A DNA stretch of 10,177 nucleotides from JBCDAP01 sp038747915. Its GTDB lineage: Bacteria; Planctomycetota; Phycisphaerae; Phycisphaerales; UBA1924. Of this stretch, positions 5,179-10,177 are shown piece after piece. Location: contig JBCDJJ010000104.1 in assembly GCA_038747915.1 (NCBI GenBank), positions 1 to 10,177 on the forward strand. Reading direction: 5' to 3'. The position numbers were made by a program, and so were the translations under genes. Every line of letters begins with the position of its first letter. Positions within the stretch are counted from its first letter, which is position 1. The notes under the pieces are model-generated. The model had not been told where the DNA came from. It saw nothing but the letters and a program-made list of their open reading frames with translations, and searched no databases.

Positions 5179-6990
5179 TCAGGACGGGGCATCGGCCTGC
5201 GGGTCGATCGCCTTGCGGGCCTCCTGGATGAGCTTCTCTCCCCGGAACGGCTTGAAGAGCACGCTCTGGAGGCCCTCCTGCGAAGCGCGCACGATCGAGT
5301 GATGCGGGTCGTAGCCGAAGCCGGTCATCAGGATCACCGGGAGTGACTCGGAGGCGGCACGGGCAGCGGAGAACACGTCGTAGCCCGTGCCGTCGCCGGT
5401 GTCGATGTCCGAGATCACCAGGTCAAAGGCCTCATCGGCGTCGAACGTGAGCTGCCACTGTTTGAGCAGCTTCTTCGCGGACGCGGCCGATTCACAGGTG
5501 ACGACCCGCGCGCCGCACGCACTCAGAATGTCCGAGATGGTGTCGCGCATCGACTGATCGTCGTCGACCACCAGGATGCGCTTGCCCGTGAGCACCGCGT
5601 CCTCGGCATCTCTGCCCGACAGATCATCCAGCCCGAGCACCGCCTGTGGCGTGGCCTCGGCCTTACGCACACGGGCCCTGATCGTGCCGACGTCGGCGAT
5701 GATGCGCTCGACGGCCCGGCGCACCGCATCGTCACTCCCCGCCACAGCGCGGAGCGACTCGGCCTCGGTCATCAGATCGTTGAGCGGGGCCGAGAGCTCG
5801 CCCCGCACCGTGCCGGTCGCTTGCTCACGCGTCGTGCGACGCTCGACGACCAGCAGGTTCAAGATGTGCAGCGACATCGCGAGATACCCCGCGAAGATCT
5901 CAGCAAACTGACGGTCCTGCTCGGTGAACGCCCCGGTGTCGTGGCTCTCGACGTTGAACACGCCGATCACACCGTCGAACAACTTGAGCGGCACCGTGAG
6001 CGAGGAGCCCGCGTTGTCGAGCCCGTGCTTGTAGAGCGGGTCACACGTCGTATCGGTGCACAGGTACGAGCGGCCGGTCGCCGCGACCCACCCGCTGATG
6101 CCGTTGCTCGTCTCCGAGACCTCGAGCTCCTGCGAGATCGCCTCCTCCGAAAGATCGCGGGCGATCACAACCTGAAGCCGGTTTAGGCGCGGGTTGATCA
6201 TCCGGATCGCGAAGTGGTCGAAGTGCAGCAGCTCGTCGGCGTAGCGCACCACCCGCTGCTCAAGCAGCTTGAGACGCTCGACCGCGTGGAGCCGCTCGAC
6301 CGTCTCCGCCTCGATGTGCAGGAGCTCCTGACCGGCCGCGTTGATGGCCTCGATCCGCCGACGGGTGCGCTCGCGCGGCGACACATCGCGGATCGCGAGG
6401 GCGATGCGCACCACCCGCGCCGCGGACTCGCCATCGGCGTTGCTCCTCATCGGCGAGATGAGCGGCGAGGCGAGCGCCTCGAAGTGACGGTCGCGCCGCT
6501 TAAGCGACAGCTTGTAGCGCTTCGGGCGGACCGTCGGGAGCCCCGATGGCTCCGCCGACGTCAACGGCTTGAAGTGTTCGCCAGCGGCTCGGATCACCTC
6601 GCCCAGGCGGCGCTTCACCGTCTGGTCGTACGAGGCGTACATCGCGTTCGACCACAGGATCACGCCATCGGCCTCAGCGAGACACAGCCCCTCGCCGATC
6701 GCATGAAGAAGCGTCTCCGACTCGTGCGCATGGAGCTGACGCTCGAACGGGATGAGCTGCCCCGCGGGCAGCAGCACCGCCTCGCACGCGGTCTGCTCGA
6801 GCGTCTCGAGGGCGTGGTCAGCATCGGTGATGACCAGTTCGAAATCGCTCCCGAGAGATCCCGCAAGAGAAGCTGGGTCGACCTCGCCACCACCAAAGAT
6901 CAATAACTTAGGCTTGCGAGGTTCGGACACGGAGCGCTCGTCTTCCGCCGGTTGTCGCGTCAAGGCCGAATCGGAGCTGCACTCTACCAC
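5179..6990 (-). CDS. PAS-GAF-receiver signalling protein lacking a kinase catalytic domain
   Basis: A cytoplasmic multi-domain sensor of about 603 residues. In order: an N-terminal Rossmann-like segment resembling a degenerate receiver (25-83); a PAS-like domain (91-203, with AIGEGLCLAEADGVILWSNA and a closing LAIRDVS); a helical linker; a GAF domain (245-383, with GISGWVAATGRSYLC and VPLKLFDGVIGVFNVES); a helical stretch like a histidine-kinase dimerisation helix (383-443); and a C-terminal receiver (470-595). The receiver has acidic Asp476/477, phospho-acceptor Asp528 (VISDID), Thr556 and Lys580 (FKPF), so it should be phosphorylatable. No HATPase domain is present. The start is uncertain. 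GTG at 6990 has GAGG nine bases upstream; GTG at 6930 would begin right at the conserved part; reading stays open to a TTG at 7041. No DNA-binding domain is seen, so output is probably by protein contact. Confidence 0.82.
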   Translation of the reverse strand: MVECSSDSALTRQPAEDERSVSEPRKPKLLIFGGGEVDPASLAGSLGSDFELVITDADHALETLEQTACEAVLLPAGQLIPFERQLHAHESETLLHAIGEGLCLAEADGVILWSNAMYASYDQTVKRRLGEVIRAAGEHFKPLTSAEPSGLPTVRPKRYKLSLKRRDRHFEALASPLISPMRSNADGESAARVVRIALAIRDVSPRERTRRRIEAINAAGQELLHIEAETVERLHAVERLKLLEQRVVRYADELLHFDHFAIRMINPRLNRLQVVIARDLSEEAISQELEVSETSNGISGWVAATGRSYLCTDTTCDPLYKHGLDNAGSSLTVPLKLFDGVIGVFNVESHDTGAFTEQDRQFAEIFAGYLAMSLHILNLLVVERRTTREQATGTVRGELSAPLNDLMTEAESLRAVAGSDDAVRRAVERIIADVGTIRARVRKAEATPQAVLGLDDLSGRDAEDAVLTGKRILVVDDDQSMRDTISDILSACGARVVTCESAASAKKLLKQWQLTFDADEAFDLVISDIDTGDGTGYDVFSAARAASESLPVILMTGFGYDPHHSIVRASQEGLQSVLFKPFRGEKLIQEARKAIDPQADAPS

Positions 6991-7074
6991 TGGAACACAC
7001 CTCGACCGGGGGATGCCGTCGTGTTGAGTTCGACCCGTCAAAGCGACAGGATTCGGCCCCGAAACTCGGCCACA

Positions 7075-7102
7075 TTGACGGCACGGCGGGGCCCGATACC
7101 GT
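7075..7102 (+). promoter_or_regulatory. Possible promoter of the ABC operon, giving a near-leaderless mRNA
   Basis: TTGACG (7075-7080) and TACCGT (7097-7102) are separated by 16 bases and resemble -35 and -10 boxes. Transcription would then start at about 7109, almost on the ATG at 7110. No Shine-Dalgarno sequence precedes that ATG, which fits a leaderless message. The -10 match is weak. Confidence 0.3.
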
Positions 7103-7109
7103 CTCGCTC

Positions 7110-8078
7110 ATGATCGAACTCCGCTCGGTCACCAAGTGTTTCGGATCGACGGTCGCGGTCCGCGATGTGAGCCTGGATGTGCCCGCGGGCTCGGTCGTGG
7201 GCGTGCTGGGCCCCAACGGGGCAGGCAAGACCACGACCATCCGCATGGTCTGCGGGCTGATCCCGCCCACCTCGGGCCGGATCCGCGTGGCCGGGCACGA
7301 CACGGTGGCCGAGGGCCGCGCCGCCCGGCACCTGATCGGCTACCTGCCCGAGGCCTCGCCGCTGCCAGCCGAGATGCGGGTCGACTCCTACTTGCGCTAC
7401 CGCGGCGCTCTGTTTGGACTGCACGGTTCACGGGCCCGAGCCGCGATCGACCGCGTGATCGACCGGTGTGACCTCGGTGCCGCCCGTCGGCGACGCATCG
7501 GCACGCTCAGCAAGGGGTACCGCCAGCGGGTGGGCCTCGCGGCCGCCCTGCTCCACGAGCCGCGGGTGCTCATCCTCGACGAGCCCACGAGCGGCCTCGA
7601 CCCTGCTCAGATTGCTGAAACACGGTCGCTCATCCGCGACCTCGCGGGCGACCGCACCGCCCTGATCGTGAGCCACCTCCTCCCCGAGGTCCGGGCGACC
7701 TGCGACCGGCTCGTGGTGTTCGCCCACGGCGAAATCCGGGCCGATGGCGCCCCGGGCGAGCTCGCACGGACGGTCGCCGGCGGCCACCGGATCGTCACCG
7801 AGACCCGTGCCGCGGACGAGCCGATGGTCGCCGAGGCCATCGACGCAGCCCAGCTCGCGGATCTATCCGCCCCGGAGTCGACCGGCGATGGGTGGGTGCG
7901 GCGGACACTCGGCGCGTCCGGGAGCGATCAGGAGCAGATCGACGCGCGCGAAGCGCTCGCCCGGGCCCTGGCGGCGCGGCGCGTGATCGCCCGCGAGCTC
8001 CGCCGCGACGAGCCGTCACTCGAATCGCTCTACCTGGGCATCGTGGATCGGCCCGCCGTCGAGGGTGACCGAGCGTGA
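7110..8078 (+). CDS. ABC transporter ATP-binding protein (GldA-like)
   Basis: A 322-residue cytoplasmic ATPase powering the adjacent ABC-2 type permease. Walker A is GPNGAGKTT (34-42, Lys40), the signature is LSKGYRQRV (133-141), Walker B is VLILDEPTSGLD (153-164, catalytic Glu158), and the H-loop is VSH with His189. The Q-loop position reads YLPE (78-81), as in GldA-type ATPases, rather than having a plain glutamine. After about residue 225 a C-terminal extension of roughly 95 residues, common in this subfamily, follows without motifs I can name. It is the first gene of a three-gene operon, and its TGA overlaps the GTG of the permease (GTGA, 8075-8078). The cargo cannot be read from sequence; ABC-2 exporters move lipids, polysaccharides, drugs or proteins. 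The symbol is left blank because GldA orthology is not shown. Confidence 0.92.
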   Translation: MIELRSVTKCFGSTVAVRDVSLDVPAGSVVGVLGPNGAGKTTTIRMVCGLIPPTSGRIRVAGHDTVAEGRAARHLIGYLPEASPLPAEMRVDSYLRYRGALFGLHGSRARAAIDRVIDRCDLGAARRRRIGTLSKGYRQRVGLAAALLHEPRVLILDEPTSGLDPAQIAETRSLIRDLAGDRTALIVSHLLPEVRATCDRLVVFAHGEIRADGAPGELARTVAGGHRIVTETRAADEPMVAEAIDAAQLADLSAPESTGDGWVRRTLGASGSDQEQIDAREALARALAARRVIARELRRDEPSLESLYLGIVDRPAVEGDRA

Positions 8079-8791
8079 GAGCGATCGGCGCGATCGCGTG
8101 GCGCGAGCTCGCGTCCTCGTACCGCACGGCCACGGGGTGGGTCGTGCTGGCGCTGTACCTCGCGCTGTCGGGCTTTTATGTCGGCTTCGCGGTGCTCGAG
8201 CCCGGCGGGCCCGCATCGCTCCGGCCGTTCTTCGCGGTGAGCCAGTGGCTGCTGCTCTTCGTGGCGCCGGCGGTCTCGATGAGGCTGTTCTCCGAGGAGC
8301 TGCGCACCGGCACGCTCGAGCCCCTCCGCGCCGCTCCTGTAGGTGAATGGGCGATCGTGATCGGCAAACTCACCGGTGCGGTCGCCTTCCTGCTCACCAT
8401 GCTCGCGCCGACGCTGATCTTCCCCCTGATCCTCGCCTGGCTCGCCGACCCCGAGCCGGGGCCGATCGTCTCGGGCTACCTCGGGCTGGTGCTCGTGGGC
8501 ACGGCGTACCTCTCGGTCGGCATGCTGTGGTCGGTCACGACCGCGAGCCAGGTGCTGAGCTACCTCGGACCATTCTTTGTGTTCGTCGGCCTCTGGATCG
8601 CCACCGGAACGGGTGCGTCGCTCGCCGGTCCACCGCTCGACGAGGCGCTCTACGCGCTGTCGTTCCAGCTGCGCATCCGAGACTTCGCGCGGGGCGTGAT
8701 CGACCTCGGCCACATCACCTTCTTCCTGGCCTTCACCACGTGGTTCGCCGTGCTCACCGTGGTCGCCCTCGAGGTGCGGAGGTGGCGATGA
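8075..8791 (+). CDS. ABC-2 type permease (GldF-like)
   Basis: A 238-residue inner-membrane protein with about six hydrophobic helices, near residues 21-41, 52-70, 98-123, 131-153, 160-176 and 212-232. The conserved patch RLFSEELRTGTLEPLRAAPV (70-89), between helices two and three, is typical of GldF-like permeases and probably contacts the ATPase. Translation starts at a GTG that overlaps the ATPase stop, and its own TGA overlaps the next ATG (ATGA, 8788-8791). The three proteins should therefore be made in coupled amounts. Length is normal for the family. Confidence 0.9.
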   Translation: MRAIGAIAWRELASSYRTATGWVVLALYLALSGFYVGFAVLEPGGPASLRPFFAVSQWLLLFVAPAVSMRLFSEELRTGTLEPLRAAPVGEWAIVIGKLTGAVAFLLTMLAPTLIFPLILAWLADPEPGPIVSGYLGLVLVGTAYLSVGMLWSVTTASQVLSYLGPFFVFVGLWIATGTGASLAGPPLDEALYALSFQLRIRDFARGVIDLGHITFFLAFTTWFAVLTVVALEVRRWR

Positions 8792-10177
8792 GGGCCCGCT
8801 TTGCAGCTCAGTCGATCGTGCTGATCGCGCTAGCCACGATCGCGTGCGTCCTCGCGGTCGCCCTCGCGGACCGTGCGGGCGTGCGGCTCGACCTCACGCT
8901 GGCCGGCGAGCACTCGCTCGCGCCCCAGACACGCCAGCTCCTCGGCTCGCTCGAAGAGGATGTCCTCGTCGCGGTCACCATGGATGCCGCTGCCCTGCCA
9001 CGCGAGCACCGGCAGCAACTCAACGACCTCCTCGACGCGTTCTCGCGCACCTCCCTGCGTGTGGAGACGATCACCATCAACGTGGGCTCCGCCGAGGCCG
9101 CCTCACGAGCCGACCGCGTGCTCGACGTGGCTCGTGAGCGGTTCGCCGAGATCGCTACAGCCCACCGCGCGGCGATCGCCGAGATGCGTGAGGCCCTGGC
9201 CGAATCGAGCACAGCGGCCCGCTCGGTGATCGACGCCGTCGAACGACTGGCCGCCTCGTCCGCATCAACGTTCTCCGCAGCTCAGGTCTCTGCGCAAGTC
9301 TTTCGCGATCAGTTGGACCGCGTGGGCGAACTGCCACCCCCAGGCGACTTCGCCGACGCGCGACGCGACGCCGCCACTGGTGTGCTGACAGCGATCGCAG
9401 CAGCGGCCGACCGCCTCACCCAGACGCTGCGTGTGACCGCCGATCAGCGCGCCCTCGAGCTCGCCAACCGCGCCGCAGTGCTCCGCGATCGAGCGGCGGT
9501 CGCCGCTGAGGCCGGTGCAGGACTCGATCCGAACTGGGCCGGGCAGGTGGAGGGAGCGTTGCAGCAGGAACAGGTCGTGCTCGCCATCGGCAAACACTCG
9601 GTGGCCGCTGCGACCTTTGAATCGCTGTTCGAGACGGACGCATCGGGCGGTCTCGTGCTCACGGGCGAGCGAGTGCTGGCCGATGCGATCAACGCGGTGT
9701 CCGACGATGCACCGCCGATCGTGCGGCTGCTGCACGGCGAGGAGCCGTGGCTGCTCGACGAGCAGCGCGTGCCGACCCCTGGTGCCCGCCAGCAGCTCTC
9801 GTACCTCTTCGGCCTGCTCGAACGGCGACGGATCGATGCGGTCGAGTGGTGCCCCGCGGTCGACCCCCTGCCACCATCGCTCGACGCGATCGAGAACGCA
9901 CCGGTGCGGCCGGTGATCACCGTGCTGCTCGCGGCGCCGAGCGATGCCACCGCGACAGATCGGCTCGACGCGCTGGCCAGCGCGGTGCGCGGCATCGTCG
10001 AGCGCGCCGAGCCGTTGCTCGCCACCGTGCATCCGTCTCGCCTGCCCGGCGTGGGCTCGGGCGACCCGATCGCGGAATCGCTCGAACCGCTTGGCGTGCG
10101 GCCGCGCACGGGCCTGCTCATGGTCACGCAGCAGAGCACACCAACCGGACCACGAACCGCCTTCGACCAGACCGCAA
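8788..10177 (+). CDS. GldG-like ABC accessory protein, 3' end cut by window edge
   Basis: 463 codons are visible without a stop. A membrane anchor lies at about residues 9-28, followed by RLDLTLAGEHSLAPQTRQLL (33-52), the hallmark N-terminal beginning of GldG-like proteins, then EEDVLVAVTMD (56-66). Residues about 102-265 are Ala/Arg/Glu-rich and helical, probably coiled coil, inserted where typical GldG proteins continue the extracytoplasmic fold. After that, PPIVRLLHGEEP (309-320) corresponds to the family strand usually written FLTGHGE. DPIAESLEPLGVRPRTGLLMV (426-446) fits the segment before the usual second half. A C-terminal membrane helix is expected beyond the window. In Flavobacterium GldG works with GldA and GldF in gliding and secretion; elsewhere its role is unclear. 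The ATGA overlap with the permease makes partnership very likely. Confidence 0.85.
   Translation, partial: MRARFAAQSIVLIALATIACVLAVALADRAGVRLDLTLAGEHSLAPQTRQLLGSLEEDVLVAVTMDAAALPREHRQQLNDLLDAFSRTSLRVETITINVGSAEAASRADRVLDVARERFAEIATAHRAAIAEMREALAESSTAARSVIDAVERLAASSASTFSAAQVSAQVFRDQLDRVGELPPPGDFADARRDAATGVLTAIAAAADRLTQTLRVTADQRALELANRAAVLRDRAAVAAEAGAGLDPNWAGQVEGALQQEQVVLAIGKHSVAAATFESLFETDASGGLVLTGERVLADAINAVSDDAPPIVRLLHGEEPWLLDEQRVPTPGARQQLSYLFGLLERRRIDAVEWCPAVDPLPPSLDAIENAPVRPVITVLLAAPSDATATDRLDALASAVRGIVERAEPLLATVHPSRLPGVGSGDPIAESLEPLGVRPRTGLLMVTQQSTPTGPRTAFDQTA

Noticed and set aside
6214..6906. Open frame of 230 codons on the plus strand
   Set aside because: Antisense to the PAS-GAF part of the signalling protein; composition only.
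8030..8713. Open frame of 227 codons on the minus strand
   Set aside because: Antisense to the permease; very Glu/Arg/Gln-rich shadow without hydrophobic or domain structure.
9265..10032. Open frame of 255 codons on the minus strand
   Set aside because: Antisense to the GldG-like gene, which is coupled to the operon by an ATGA overlap and carries family motifs.

Overview
This window reads as a piece of a high-GC Gram-negative chromosome, most likely from a planctomycete of the Phycisphaerae type. The taxonomic reading is an inference. It rests on the GC-rich sequence, on a secreted protein ending in a VPSPG...RRRR sorting tail of the PEP-CTERM kind, on an ECF sigma factor overlapping a membrane-bound anti-sigma protein, and on weak or absent Shine-Dalgarno sequences before many starts. 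Both ends cut through genes: truA on the left (minus strand) and a GldG-like gene on the right (plus strand). Neither shows its stop codon here.

Layout. 1-866: tRNA pseudouridine synthase TruA (minus). 867-1716: about 850 bases without an intact gene. It holds a broken DinB/DUF1572 gene with an internal TGA, a perfect 15-bp hairpin, a possible structured RNA of about 206 nt, and a pair of inverted hairpin repeats that abuts the next gene's stop codon. 1717-2868: a protein of the archaeal-adenylate-kinase P-loop type joined to a C-terminal domain resembling nucleoside 2-deoxyribosyltransferases (minus). 2907-3644 and 3641-4150: anti-sigma factor and ECF sigma factor (minus, ATGA overlap). 4151-4392: divergent promoter region. 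4393-5007: secreted PPC-like protein with the sorting tail (plus). 5008-5178: gap between convergent genes with a REP-like inverted repeat. 5179-6990: PAS-GAF-receiver signalling protein with no kinase catalytic domain (minus). 7110-8078, 8075-8791 and 8788 to the right edge: a three-gene ABC-2 export system (ATPase, permease, GldG-like partner) whose coding sequences overlap by 4 nt each, so clearly one translationally coupled operon.

How the genes fit together. The sigma/anti-sigma pair is a transmembrane signalling module. The kinase/NDT-like gene starts only 38 nt after the anti-sigma stop and is probably in the same transcript, and the divergent secreted protein is a natural candidate target of the sigma factor. 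The PAS-GAF-receiver protein stands alone and must depend on kinases encoded elsewhere. The ABC operon resembles the GldA/GldF/GldG arrangement, which is widespread outside gliding bacteria, so gliding should not be assumed. The least-described items are the kinase/NDT-like fusion, the inverted hairpin pair at 1633-1716, and the decayed, hairpin-rich region 867-1716.
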